From: Persicaria tinctoria
Lineage: Eukaryota > Streptophyta > Magnoliopsida > Caryophyllales > Polygonaceae
Assembly (NCBI GenBank): GCA_037127255.1
Contig: JBANSL010000002.1
Location: forward strand, 40,739,392-40,803,391
DNA length: 64,000 nt
Reading direction: 5' to 3'
The notes under the pieces are model-generated. The model ran no database searches and was not told where the DNA came from. It was given only the letters and a program-made list of their open reading frames with translations. This document shows, one piece after another, positions 34,478 to 46,239 of the stretch. Position numbers and translations under genes: made by a program. Position 1 is the first letter of the stretch. The number at the start of each line of letters is the position of its first letter.

Positions 34478-35364
34478 AAAACCTCCATAAAAAACAATTG
34501 ATCAGACGGTGTGCGACTTTGCTTCTGGGTGTGTTCGGGCGATCTTCTTCTTCGTTGAGGTTCTGGTGTCCGGAGTCGGGACTAGCTAGGGTCGAGGTAA
34601 TGTGTATGGGACGACTCCATGTTCGTGAAGGAGCTTCCTTGGAGGTTTGTCTTTATTGCCCACAGGAGATTCCTGATGTATCGCTGACGAGCGGTGCTAC
34701 TTCATAGGTGGTGCTTAGCTTCGTTATTAGTCTGCGTCCTCAACTTGCTAGTTTTAGATTTGCTTAGACTTATCCTATTGTATAGTGCGTGCTGCCTCTT
34801 TTATTGCGCCTTTTCTGACTTTTTGTTGAATGTTCAACGGTTTTCAGTCGAAAAGACATTATTGCGCCTTTTCTGACTTTTTGTTGAATGTTCAACGGTT
34901 TTCAGTCTGCTGTCTTTTCGACCCATCGAAAATGAGTCATGTCTGATCTCGAATTCTTATTTTATAAAAAAAAAATACATGGAGTAGATTACAATATTTG
35001 ATTCCCCCCTTTTTACCACAAGATAAATACTTAATCGGGAACAAAAATCTACAAATATCACAACACAATGATACATAGCGTACTATTTATAGTATATGTT
35101 AGGCAACTAAGGCCAATTAAAAAAACATGCTCTACTACCTCTTCAACATCTCCAGATTTCAACAAATATATTGATGACAGCACTAGTTTTACACTTGAAA
35201 ATGACGCATAAAAGAACAAGCATAGACCACCCTCCTTGTGCCCTCAATTTGGGTAAAGATAAGGACCTCGTGTTAAGTTGTGAGACGTCTTCATGTATCG
35301 ATAAGGCTATGATCTATCCCGGGAATTTGATATTCTTAAAACTGAGAATTGATACTTCAAAGTT
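34478..35364. other. Intergenic: tandem duplication and 3' flank of the GOST gene
   Basis: The part next to the LINE has no recognised product. A 46-bp segment (34803-34848) is repeated at 34861-34906, separated by 12 bp containing CGAAAAGACA. The part nearest 35365 should hold the 3' untranslated region of the minus-strand gene. No other gene is seen. Confidence 0.6.
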
Positions 35365-38300
35365 TTACTCTGTTTTGTCTTCTTCAGGGCTGTCGCTGAG
35401 GAGCCCATTGTTGCCTTGCAATGGCTTCATGTTGACTGGGGCTTCGACGTCCTTTGATGGTGCTAGGGCTGGTTTTATCAATTTCAAAGTATCATCTGTG
35501 TCGAGCTCATCACTAGCGTCTCCAGAATAGGCATACCTATTAATGCAATGGGGCGTGGTGAAGGAGAGAGATTGCACAAACTTGTAAATGAAACATCAAA
35601 GGTTAAACAACCAAGAACACTTGAGTTCCTCATTTGATGACTCATGAACCAAGAACATTTGAAAGTCCCAGAGGTCATTTAAGTGAATTATAAATTAAAT
35701 GACAGCATAAGAACATAAGAATGTTGCCAAGTAAATGCTCTCTCGCATGATCTGTATCAAATGATTCATTGTTTGTCAAACGTTTTTTTTTTCACAGCTG
35801 AAACCATGCATTTGCATGCATACCCGCTTAAGCATCGAACAAACATTCTGAAGGATTTTATCAATGAATAGTCAGAGTAGAAGGAAAACACAATACCTCA
35901 TTGAAGTCTGTGAAGGTGCCCAGAGGACACAGATTACACACAGTAGTGAAAAGGAGAAGATCTGCCAGAAAGCCGGGATGATCCATGCATTTTGCCAGAG
36001 TTCATTGTAAGCATCGGCTGACTTGAAGTACAACTATAAGAACAAAAGTAACATGTTAGATTTAGAAAATTATTAGACAAGGGAAGAAGCATACAGACAT
36101 GTAGAAGATAAACATATTTTATATATTCGATATTGCTGTCAGTTGAGCCAGGAGAGAGATTTGGAAGTATTTGCCAACTCAAACATGTCCTGGTGCCTAA
36201 CGGCCCTAACCCCTTAGGAGCATATGTTCTCCACATTTAGAGAATCATCATACTAGCTACTAGCTTAATCACAAATCATCCTATATAGCCACAGTTAGAA
36301 AATGTTTTAGTTTTGAAAGCTCGTTGGCCCTAGACTAACAATTTGACAGTAGTAGTGCAGCACTATTTCATAGTTAACAACTTCCACAGAAAGACATTCC
36401 CTGTTTAGGACACGAACATGCCAAACTTTTTAATTTTGGATCTAAACATACCAAACTAAAACAAGCAGAAAATAATAATGATGAGAGTGAAAGACAGTTA
36501 GCAATCAACATACTGACCTCATAGCATATCCAACCAATAGATAAAATAACAGCTATGGCCAGAGCATTTGTGAACTTCCTGTAAATATCCAGCTTGGACA
36601 TCAAGCGCCTAGCCTGAATAAAGTAATAAACCACAACAATCAAACAAATCACAAAAAGAGAGCTCCAAAACTTTGATGAGAATTTAATCATTGTTTAATT
36701 CAAAGATTATCTTAAACTAGGGAATTTTTTTTTACCTGGAGCTTATTTAGAGTTGCAGACAGGGATTTGAAGATCCAGATAATGAAGAAAGCATCCAATA
36801 TTGCCACTGGAAGAACAAAAAACACCCTTGCCTTTCCTGATAGATCACTGACAGCACCTACATTTTCTAACAGTTCTAGGACCTCAGATGCCACAAAAAA
36901 AGTTGCTCCAAGGGAAGCAACCTTAGATGTGATACCACCAAGAGTAGGTCTCACAACTCCATAGCCCATTGATACAATTAGGATGATCAACCGTGATACA
37001 GTACGCTTAATAGTACCAAAGGTGACAGCCCATATCGTAATTCCAGTTGGCCTTATTCCAGTCTCATTAAACTCAGCATAGTCAAAGTACCAGAAGGCCA
37101 TCTCAAACATCCCCAATGTTATGACTAGTGTTACACAGTTTTGCAATGGAAGTACCTCTTTCCAAAATCTAGCATATTGGTAGAACCAGTATATTCCAAG
37201 AATCACAAACGCAAGGGACATGAACCCATAGAAGTTCCTGAGAGGTGCCATTCTACCAGGTAAGTAGCCAGTAGGGTTTTTCCATACAGATTTCCCCTCC
37301 ACAACCAAATCTTTGAGATTCGGATCACAATGGATGAAGTACAAATTATACATCCCAGTTTTTGTTATCCCTATTTTTATAGATGGAAATAATGTAACTT
37401 CTTCATCAACATCAAATGATATGCCATACAGTTGAGGCCATCCAGGGTTTTTAGTGGACTTCCTATGAATGATCTCTCCTGGTTTACATACTCCCAGTTT
37501 GGCAAGATCCCCCGTGCAGCAAACTGCTCTTTGACCACCATAGGCAGAACCTCCTATTGTCTCCCTATCATCCACCTCAAAAACTAAAGCATGAATACTA
37601 GAGCTGAAATTCGAGAATTCCTTAGGCCTTTGAAATGCGATCTTCTCAAATCTGGATATATGAAATGATAAAACATGCCGATAAGAATTAGTATAAAAAT
37701 ACAAGACTACCACTATAACTCCAAGTTAATAATCCATTCAATAGAAAAAAAAATAGCATTTTGTATCAAATCTGGATATATGAAATGAATCAAATGATAA
37801 AATATGCCAATAGGAATTAGTATAAAAATACAAGACTACCACTATAATTCCAAGTTAATAATCCATTCAATAGAAAAAATAGCATGTTGTATCAAAGGCT
37901 ACCATACAAATAAAATTACTAATTGAAGATTCTTCTCTATTATTAAGGAAATAAAGGCGGAAGATTAAACTTATTTACGATTTTATGAAATAGTTATAAG
38001 TTACAAATTAGCCGATTTGTTTTCTGGGTGTATATATTCTCAAATTCAATTATTATATGGCTCCTTTAGATGCCTAATTTGTACGAAGTCTCTAAATCAC
38101 GTGTTGTTTGTTAACACAATTTGAACACTCTCATACAAGATATCAGATCCTCCAGACCCAAAGGCCAAAGCTACCAAACATCAGCTACTTCCCTCCCTTC
38201 CTCAACGGTGGCTCAAACCTATACAATTCACAATCCCAAATATGAAAACGCTCCGTTAATCATCTTCCAATCCCCAAACACCAAACCACCTATTCACGCT

Positions 38301-39156
38301 ACTACACTAGCACTGTGATCCCGTCAGCCAGATAAACACCATGATCACAAATTCAATCACACCTCCAGTCACAATGCTGGCACCTGGCGGGTAGGGATAG
38401 GTGTTTATGTTATCTATGAACTTCAAAGTCAAGGAGTGTTTTAATTTTGAAGTTTCCACGCCAAGTTGGCCGTGGTTAACTTGGTTGTATCAGGAAATCG
38501 GCCGATGATAAATGGGGTGTTTTCATTGTGGATTGTGTGGGGTTGAGCCGACATTGAGGAGCCAACAGACATCTCTTAGTTGGTGAAGGCGCCAACAGAC
38601 CATTACTGAGTAGCCTTGAGAAGGTTGTTTCAGTATCTAGTTGGATACCTTCACCATAAGGTGAATCCGATCAAATCCTAAACTTGCAATTACAGAGAAA
38701 AATGTCCATAGACTCAAAAGAAGAAGAAGGAAAAGTTATGAACACACCGACCTCTTCACCGCTAATCCAATCCTAGACTGAAACTAAAGCTAAGCAGTTA
38801 GCCTAACCAAGTCATATCAGATCTACAAAGCTGGAGCACAAAAATGCACCGACAATTCCACTAGAATTAGCACAGGGAACAGGAAAAAGAATTAAAAAAA
38901 AAACAGAATGAATTCCAGAAAGAAGCAAGAGATGTAGCACAATGGAGGAGCGGGCTGACCGTATGAAGGAATCGGGAGCGGAGTCATTGAGGGAAGGAAG
39001 AGCGTAGATTCCTTCGCTGCCGGCATGAAAGACGAAGGCGTTCCCCTTGATGAGGAAGCGGTCCCCTCTGTACTGGTGCACGGAGGCTTCAGCGGCGAAG
39101 ATGAGGGACACGGTTAGCACTGAGAGAGCAAGGAGGAGGCGGTCAATGGAGCTCAT
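35365..39156 (-). CDS. GOST / lung-seven-transmembrane family membrane protein
   Basis: Five exons on the minus strand: 39156-38960, 37651-36736, 36613-36518, 36033-35897 and 35536-35365, joining in frame to 505 residues. Residues 1-22 form a signal peptide (MSSIDRLLLALSVLTVSLIF), followed by a lumenal GOST-type domain with paired cysteines (RAVCCTGD, C121, C174). Seven hydrophobic segments lie near 206-224, 236-256, 271-298, 309-327, 341-361, 386-403 and 420-442. Conserved words include PLRNFYGFMSLAF, YRKFTNALA and NAWIIPAFWQ. The acidic cytosolic tail is about 60 residues (GDASDELDTDD). The family includes TMEM87/GPR108-like proteins of the Golgi and secretory pathway. The plant role is not established here. 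It resembles Arabidopsis At1g72480, which lies next to LZY3, as here. All introns are GT-AG. No defect was seen. Confidence 0.93.
37649..37899. repeat. Tandem duplication at the 3' end of intron 1 (GOST gene)
   Basis: The block AATCTGGATATATGAAATGA...TAGCAT (about 37649-37767) is followed directly by a second, slightly longer copy to about 37899. The copy nearest the exon contains the authentic acceptor (minus strand ...TATCCAG before 37651). The second copy carries the same polypyrimidine and TATCCAG sequence about 120 bp further upstream. Confidence 0.88.
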
Positions 39157-39471
39157 CCTGGAATAGAGAAGCTGGATCTATGCCGGCCAGAGCTGAAAAT
39201 GGGAAGAAGTAAGAGCAATTTGGGTTGGTTTCAGTGCTGCAGAATCAGATCTACTCGAACATACATACCAACTCAGTCGTCTCTCCAAATCCTCTTTTAC
39301 TTGTGTAGTTTGGAATTAAAGGAGAGGGCAATCTCTTTTCTCTATTACTGTATACTACTAGTACAGTAATACCTCTTCTGTTTCCCGTCGTCGGTGTGCA
39401 TTAAAGAGGGGATTATTTTGTAATGTGAAAGCGTCCTAAATCATAATCTAATGGAATACTAATAATTACTA
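39157..39471 (-). promoter_or_regulatory. 5' leader and upstream region of the GOST gene
   Basis: This is the interval between the start codon and a Stowaway element. No clear TATA box is seen at a convincing distance. A pyrimidine-rich patch lies on the gene strand near 39300-39345. The transcription start is not determinable by eye. Confidence 0.4.
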
Positions 39472-39706
39472 CTCCCTCCGTTCGGTAATATAAGATCTTT
39501 TACTTTTTTACACGTAGGTTAAGGAGCTAAATACTATATAAAATATTAATTTTTTTAAAATTAATTTTTTACAATATAACACTTTTTATTAATAAGTATT
39601 AAAATGTAAAAAAATAATTTTAAAAAAATTAATATTTCATATAGTATTTAGCTCCTTAACCTACGTGCCGAAAATTAAATTATCTTACATATTTGAACGG
39701 AGGGAG
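39472..39706. mobile_element. Stowaway-type MITE upstream of the GOST gene
   Basis: This 235-bp element starts CTCCCTCCGTTC and ends GAACGGAGGGAG with TA on both sides (39470-39471, 39707-39708). The two halves are almost fully complementary (the word GTAGGTTAAGGAGCTAAATA is repeated inverted), so transcripts would fold into a long hairpin. It lies about 315 bp upstream of the GOST start codon. Confidence 0.93.
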
Positions 39707-39708
39707 TA

Positions 39709-40249
39709 TAATGAAACTAAAAGTTGGAAGATGTGGACTAGCGTACTGTACCACACTAGCAAGCAAAGGTCGGAGGGTGTGGGATGGAATTGCGTGTGAC
39801 GCAGGCGATTCATTATTCATATGATATGGGCGACCCGCTGCTCAACTTAACCTTTGACTATTTGTTGTCATCGATCAGATGCGCTTCACCTGGAATTACA
39901 TGTTCTATCAAATTGAGTACTCCGTATTACAAATTTTGAAATTTTTTTATTCTCTTTTATTTTTATTTTTTTTAAAAAGAAAATAATTCGAGATTTCAAA
40001 CGACAACCGTAATCCGGGCTAGCCGTGATGAAACAACCAGAAATAAGCAAATACAAGAAGAAGAAAAAAAACCGAAATATAAAAAATCTCAACCAAAAAG
40101 ACTAGGAGAGAGACAGTCGAAGGACACCAAGTGAAGACTGAAAATGTCGAGTGACGATGTCCAATAAAATAGCCCCCTCTTGAATTTGTAAATAAAATAG
40201 CCCTCTCAATCAATAGAGATATGACATCATAAATAGATCGTCTAACGCA
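39709..40249. other. Intergenic stretch, no gene seen
   Basis: AT-rich with no recognisable coding sequence. The left end of the Tat-type LTR may lie within it, but no second LTR copy exists to define the boundary. Confidence 0.5.
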
Positions 40250-40499
40250 AAAGACATCTCATGCATTACGTTATGAATCGCAAACCTTCTATCAAGTAAC
40301 ACCATGACCAACTTTCTCTCCTAAAAGAACGACACATAAGATCGCGGTCGGTATTCTGACACTTACAAGCAAACAAGGTCCACACGCCCTCTCATCCCGT
40401 CGAGCAAAGGCAAGCAGCTCGTTGGTTAAGCACCCCTCCCCTGATATAGCCACGTGCAACCATCCAACTCTCTGGCATGAGGGCATGCGTTACACGTGT

Positions 40500-40897
40500 C
40501 TTCTGTCAGACCACGAGGTCACCAGCTGCTCGCTTAGCACCCCTATAAATACCCTCCTTGAGTCCTCAAGGAAGGGATCCGATTTTAGAGAGAGAAAGAA
40601 TAACTCTGCGATTCTCCCTGAGATAAAGCCCTCGGAGTTGAGTTCTTGAAGTCTTTGATCGAAGAAGAACGTATCTAGAATAGAACATCATATGAAGAAC
40701 TTCCTCTAAAGACGACGATTGAACAGTGATCACTTGAACGTGAGTAAACGACATCGTGAAGATTAGCTTGACCCCTAAAGTGCCAACTAATAAAAAAACT
40801 TGTATAAACATCCACCCTATTGGGCTTTGCAGGTAATTAAGGAAATCTGTCGTCACCTTGAGGTAATAAGTATAGGTGAAATTCTAGAAACGCTTCA
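40500..40897 (+). repeat. 3' part of the Tat element 5' LTR, with TATA box
   Basis: CTATAAATACCC (near 40543) is the likely LTR TATA box. The LTR ends ...CGCTTCA at 40897 and is followed by TTGGCATCGTCCGTGAGGAC, matching the region that follows LTRs in Tat elements and serves as primer site. Only one LTR copy is present, so the start is not fixed. Confidence 0.65.
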
Positions 40898-41042
40898 TTG
40901 GCATCGTCCGTGAGGACCTTTCACGACGAGAGGTTCCTCGTAGAAATACGTTTTTATATTTTCCTAACTTTTCCAACATATAGATTCATAATTTTTCAAA
41001 TCCCCCGCGAGAATATCAACTTTACTCCTTGCACTAACCCTT

Positions 41043-42230
41043 TTGCAGGAACTATGAACTTCATGCTGTTTGGTGAGGAATTTGGAAATCAACATCACGA
41101 TGAAGGCTCGACCAACGGTCAAAACCTCAATGATCCTCCCAAAGAGGAGGCTCACCCTCAACAAGACGAGAACATTCCACAACAGCCTTTCTGGATCGCA
41201 GCTTCGCCCCCTCCATTTGGTTAGCACGAAGCATTGGGGGGGGGGGGGGGGGGGGGGGGGTATCCCCCATACCAGTACTTTGCGGCAACATCCATGCTAC
41301 GGTCAACCCGCGAATATGGTACCCCCTCAGTACGACTCTTACGGGTATTATCGACAGCAGGGCCCAACACTCGCTACCTTCAACCATTTCCCCAACCCAA
41401 CTGACGACCTGCCAAATCCTGAGGAAAATCACGACCACGACAACAACGACAAAAGAGCTCGCAACTGCAAGTCTGTAACACCATGGATATTTCATCGCGC
41501 TCTAATTCCTCAGGAGCACCTGACCCGATTCACAAGGATGAATCCACATTATCCTCCGCCTTCTACAAAGCGATACACGAAGCTCCTGTTCCCAAAAGAG
41601 TGAAGAGACGTATCAATCACGAAGTACACTGGGAATTCTGACACTAACGATCATATGAACCAATTCATAACATCGATGGGGACGAATGAAAACAACGACA
41701 CTATGTTTTGTCGATCATTCCCATCCATGCTGAGTGGGGTGGCCTTGACATGGTTCACCAATTTGTCCCATTCATCCATTAGCAGTTTCACACAACTATC
41801 AAGCATCTTTTTCGCTCATTTCGGCAGCTTCTGCACACGAAAGCGGACTATGCTAGACCTGAATTCCATCAAGCAAGAGCTAGTTGAGTGTTTGGGAAAT
41901 TTCTCCAGCAGGTTCACTAACATGGTTGTCCAAATTCCAAAGTTCAATCAGGAATCCGCAAGCACCATCTTGATGGGCAACCTAGCTGAAGGCGGTTTTA
42001 AAATCTATTTGTTCAGAAAAGAGCCTCAAAACTACGACGAGTTACACCATCTCGTGACTCTACAAATCCATGTCATAGAGGCTGCCAACTCGAGCTCACG
42101 AACTAATGAAGCAAAACCTTCTTTGTTTCACAAAGTTGCTAATAATTTTCGCGGAAGGGGAGGACCAGACAACCAGCCACGCAACAACCTTCGTTGGCTG
42201 CACACTGTCGCTCCCCCGCAAGTCCCTTGA
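41043..42230 (+). pseudogene. Tat element gag remains
   Basis: Sequence from about 41055 reads MNFMLFGEEFGNQHHDEGST. The conserved gag core at 41655-42230 contains FCRSFPSMLSGVALTWFTNL and NSIKQELVECLGNFSSRFTN, the usual capsid-like region of plant gypsy gag. A run of 25 G (41236-41260) and frame shifts lie between the two parts. A low-complexity, proline-rich stretch (42230-42750) follows with no intact zinc knuckle. Confidence 0.82.
41236..41260. repeat. Poly-G run of 25
   Basis: Twenty-five consecutive G residues within former gag coding sequence. Such long G tracts are rare in plant DNA and are prone to slippage and assembly error. Confidence 0.9.
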
Positions 42231-42749
42231 AACGAAGTGCAGTAGAACCAGCAAGCGGGTCCAAACCCACTCACCGCCCCGACAAATGCAATGATGGCGC
42301 ACCCTGAAATGGTCCTTCCCCCCTGTCTATGGGGTTCCACCGGCCCCTCCGCCCCGAAAAGATGCGCGACTTTACAAATTTGCGCGCCCCTGGTGGCTCC
42401 CAATCCACCTGTTGTACCGCCTTGAGAATATAATCCCTCCTACGCACCGAGAGGGAGAGGAAGATGAGGATATCCACGGGGTTGTGGAGGACGAAACGGG
42501 AACAGAGGAAGTGGGTACAGACCCCCACCCAGAGATACGCGAAACACCCCCGAAGCAAGGTCTTCATCAAACAGGGCCTCACATTCCAACAGAGATAACC
42601 GGAATCCACCACCCCCCGATGGATGTATCAACACCATCACCGGTGGGCCTTCCTCCTCCGGCAACAGCAACCAGGAGAGGAAGAATTATGAAAGAGAGGC
42701 CAGACAACCCCCATCCGAAGCTAGCGTCGGAGAAGCTTCCACAGAACAT

Positions 42750-43304
42750 GTGGTATTGAATTTCTCTGTTTATGACGCTCGCGATCTCAGGATGCCACAT
42801 TCGGATCCTGTCGTTATTCATGTGCAGCTAGGTACCAAAAAGGTCAAACGCATGCGGATAGACACAGGCTCTTCAGTGGACATCCTTTATTGGAACACTT
42901 TTGAACAACTAGGTATCGCGGAAAGCGCCCTGCGCCGTTACTCAGGAAATCTCGTCTTTTTCTCAGGAGACGAGGTTGAAGTGGCCGGAACCATCAAGTT
43001 GGCCCTAACATTGGGAACTACCCCCAACCGACGAACTCACATGGTGGAATTTACAGTGGTACGTTTGCCGTCTATCTACAATGCCATCATGGGCCGAGTC
43101 AGTCTTTTCAAATTCAAAGTTGCGTGCTCTATCTACCATTTCGGCATCAAGTTTCCATGCACCGACGGAAAAGTAGGACAAGTTCGGAGAGAACAATCGA
43201 AAAGCAAAATTTGCTACATAGCCTCACTTAAAAAAGGTCATAGACGGGTTTTCGCGATCGATAACCCGGGCCAAGGATCTTTAAAATTTGTCGAATTTGA
43301 ATGA
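42750..43304 (+). pseudogene. Tat element aspartic protease region
   Basis: The open frame has the retropepsin active site RIDTGSSVDILYW, with downstream LALTLGTTPNRRTHMVEFTV and YNAIMGRVSLFKFK. Proteases of this type cut the gag-pol polyprotein. The frame stops at 43304, just before LTR-like DNA and the copia insertion, so the link to reverse transcriptase is lost. Confidence 0.85.
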
Positions 43305-43661
43305 ATTGAGCATGAAATTGTCCATGAGTGTCTAGATCTCTTGTTCTAGGGTAGGGGTGATCCCAACGATGCGGAAATAGACTCGTTCTTAGTATCGTTT
43401 GATTGATTTCTAATTTTGTTTGGTACGATTTAATCCTATTGCGCCAACCCTAATCGATGAGAATTGGTTAGAACTGATTTTGGGTTTGAAATCAAAAGAC
43501 TAAAACCCTAAATTGGAATTTATATGGTGAATTTAGGCTGAAAGGCTATTTGATCCATTAAAACCATAAGATTTTACTCGGAGTTTAGATGATAGAAAGT
43601 GAATTTAAACTTCTTGAGGATTTATGGATTGTTATAGATATTCTAGATGATCGTTATATCA
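43305..43661 (+). other. LTR-like sequence left of the copia insertion
   Basis: After a short protease linker (EHEIVHE), the sequence has TCTAGGGTAGGGGTGATCCC, reminiscent of the GGTCGGGGTGAGCCC landmark of the LTR family at 17437-27794, and no coding content. It continues to the right of the copia element at 48441. A diverged LTR inserted into the Tat element is the simplest reading. Boundaries are not defined. Confidence 0.45.
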
Positions 43662-43836
43662 TATTAGGATAGAATTTATCATATCCTTATTCTATCTTAT
43701 CATATCTTTGTAAAATCTATCTTTGTGTATCTCAATCCTTGGAGAGCAAGGAAGTCAAAAGTCATGTGTACAAATACATCATTCAATCAATGGAAAACTC
43801 AAGAAAACAATTCATCACATCATTCAAAGTTTTAGA
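43662..43836 (+). repeat. Copia 5' LTR
   Basis: 175 bp. It matches the 3' LTR except for small indels, including a 15-bp 'atatttttggataaa' segment present only in the 3' copy and an extra AAAGTC-like insertion in this copy. It is followed by the primer site TGGTATCAGCC. Confidence 0.92.
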
Positions 43837-43899
43837 TGGTATCAGCCTACTTTTGATCCTCACGATCTATATTCACCTTCCGCTCCCCGATGTCGACCG

Positions 43900-44873
43900 A
43901 TTCCACCACCCCTCCCGATGGCATCCCCGGTGATCAGTCCGTCCAGAAGAACGCCAGCAACCTCCTCTTCGTTGTTGCAGGGTCATGCCCCATGCCTGTT
44001 CTGTAGTTCCCGAATCTCAACTTCCGCCTTGATCGGACAAATTACACGCTTTGGCGCCACACCATCAAGTCTGCCCTCAAAGCTTTCGGCATTGAAGATT
44101 TCTTGGCCGCCACCTCTCAACCTCCTGCGAACCTGCTGGCACCGTTCGGGTCTACGGATCCGTCTCTGCCGAATCCAGCCTTTGCTGAATGGAAGAAGAA
44201 AGATCGCTTGATCCTCCTCTGGGTTCACACCACCCTCACGTCGTCCCTGATGGCTCACGTCGCTCGTGCTTAGACGACTCATGAGGCATGGAGCATCCTT
44301 GAAAGGATGTTCTTTGCTCAAACTAGGGCACGCCTGATGCACCTCAAACAATAGATGCATAATTTCGAAAAAAGAACTTTAAGTATCCCTGACTATGTTG
44401 AAAAGAAACGTGGATTTTCCGATGCCTTGGCTGAGTGCTCCTACATCGTGCCTGACTCGGACTTCGTCGAATGCGTTCTCAATGGATTGGACGCTTCTTG
44501 CTCGGCCTTGCCCACTGCCTACAACATGCAGACATAGCCGGTTTCTTCAGATCAACTCCTTGGAATTCTTTTGCGAGAAGAGGAACGTATCACTACCTCT
44601 CTTGTTCCCGCCAATGACGCTTCTCTCATGGCCAACGTTGCCATCCGTGGGTCCAAATCCTCACAAACGTCGTCTCGCTCCGATTCCGCTTCTACCGATT
44701 CCTCCCGCCCTCGGCCTACCTGTCAGATTTGTGCTCGACTAGAGCATGAGGCGACCAATTGCTGGAATCGCCTTAACACCAGCAAGTTCCCACCCACAAA
44801 CACCAACTCAGACCGCCGTGGTGGTCGCACCAGCTCCGGCCGTGGAGAAGGACGCGGTCGCGGCTCCTCATAG
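43900..44873 (+). pseudogene. Copia gag remains with zinc knuckle
   Basis: Frames include LDRTNYTLWRHTIKSALKAF, ILERMFFAQTRARLMHLK and the C-x2-C-x4-H-x4-C zinc knuckle CQICARLEHEATNC (near 44722). In-frame stops occur at 44271, 44352, 44535 and 44871. The arginine/glycine-rich end follows the knuckle. Such proteins form the virus-like particle. This copy is broken. Confidence 0.85.
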
Positions 44874-44929
44874 CAAAACTTCCGGCCGTCTTCATCAGCT
44901 CCGCAACAGCGCCAGGCCTATAAGTTGGG

Positions 44930-46175
44930 TCATCCTCCTTCTACCTTGGTAGACCCAAACTGGTACTTTGACTCTAGGGCAACAAACCATGTTACCTCTG
45001 ACTTCGGTAACTTATCTGTTCATTCTGATTACACCGGAAATGAAGGTTTGCACATAGGCAACGATATGTCTCTTCCCATTATGCATTTGGGTTCATCATC
45101 TTTGCTTGCACACCCTCGACCGGTTCAATTACACAATATCTTTTTTGTTCATGATATAAAGAAAGATCTCATCAGTGTTTCCCAACTAACTCGAGATAAT
45201 GATGCTTATATGCTCTTTTTTCCTACTTGTTGTTTTGTCAAGGACAAGCGGGGATGAACACTCCTCAAATGAATCGTTGAAAATGGGCTCTACCACCTAC
45301 AACCGTCATCACCCAGCATTCACCCACCTCGTGTTTACCTTGGAGAAAACACCACTATTCAGATATGGCATGAGCGCTTTACTCATCCTCATGAGTCAGT
45401 TTTCATGCGTCTTTTTTCTAGGTTTCAATTACCAGTTTCCAAAAATGATCTTAAAAGTGTTTGTGAGTCTTGTCAACTTGGGAAGAGTCACCGACTCTCT
45501 CTCAATAGTCCGCATGAGTCTAGTCAGTTTCCATTTGATTTAGTTTATTCATATGTTTGGGGCCCTGCCCTTGTTCCTTCATTTAATGGCAATTCATATT
45601 TCTTGATTTTTGTTGATGATTGTAAAAAGTTTGTCTGAATCTATTTTTCTCACACAAAAGTCTCAAGTTTTCTCATATTTTCAATAATTTCAGAAGATGA
45701 TTGAGAAACAATTTTCTGCCAAAATCAAACAATTCTAATCCGATTGGGGCAGAGAGTACAGAAATATGTCTACTTTTCTTGAATCTCAGGGCATCATTCA
45801 TCGTGTCTCATGTCCTCACACTCAATCCCAAAATGGTGCCGCTGAACGTCGCCATCGAACCATTGTTGAAAAGGGTCTTGCCATCCTCTCTCATGCCAAA
45901 CTGCCACCCATGTTCTGGGAACATGCCTTCCATACCTCGGTCTATCTGCATAACTGTACCGTCGCCCCTATTTTGCATCATAAGTCACCTTTTGAGGTTT
46001 TATATGGTAAGATCCCTGATTACAAATTCCCCAAGTCTTTTGGTTTCTTATGTTATCCCTTTTTGCGTCCATACAACTTCAACAAACTAAATTTTCGGTC
46101 ATTGCATTGCATCTTCATTAGGTACAGTTCTCGCCACAAGGGTTACATGTGTCTTCATGTTCTTACCAATTGAGT
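44930..46175 (+). pseudogene. Copia protease and integrase remains
   Basis: Protease begins WYFDSRATNHVT (near 44960), where the usual active-site glycine is replaced by arginine. Downstream are FVHDIKKDLISVSQL, the integrase zinc-binding end CESCQLGKSH (near 45460), the core piece YFLIFVDDCKKF, HTQSQNGAAERRHRTIVEKG (near 45815) and FWEHAFHTSVYLHN. Stops and at least two frame changes interrupt them. Confidence 0.85.
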
Positions 46176-46239
46176 CTATGTCGCTCGCCATGTCATATTT
46201 GATGAAACCGGGTTTCAATATCCATATCATTCCAAGGCT

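Noticed and set aside
41127..41495. Open frame of 122 codons opposite Tat gag with a proline run
   Set aside because: The proline run is the poly-G tract read on the other strand, and the frame opposes gag.
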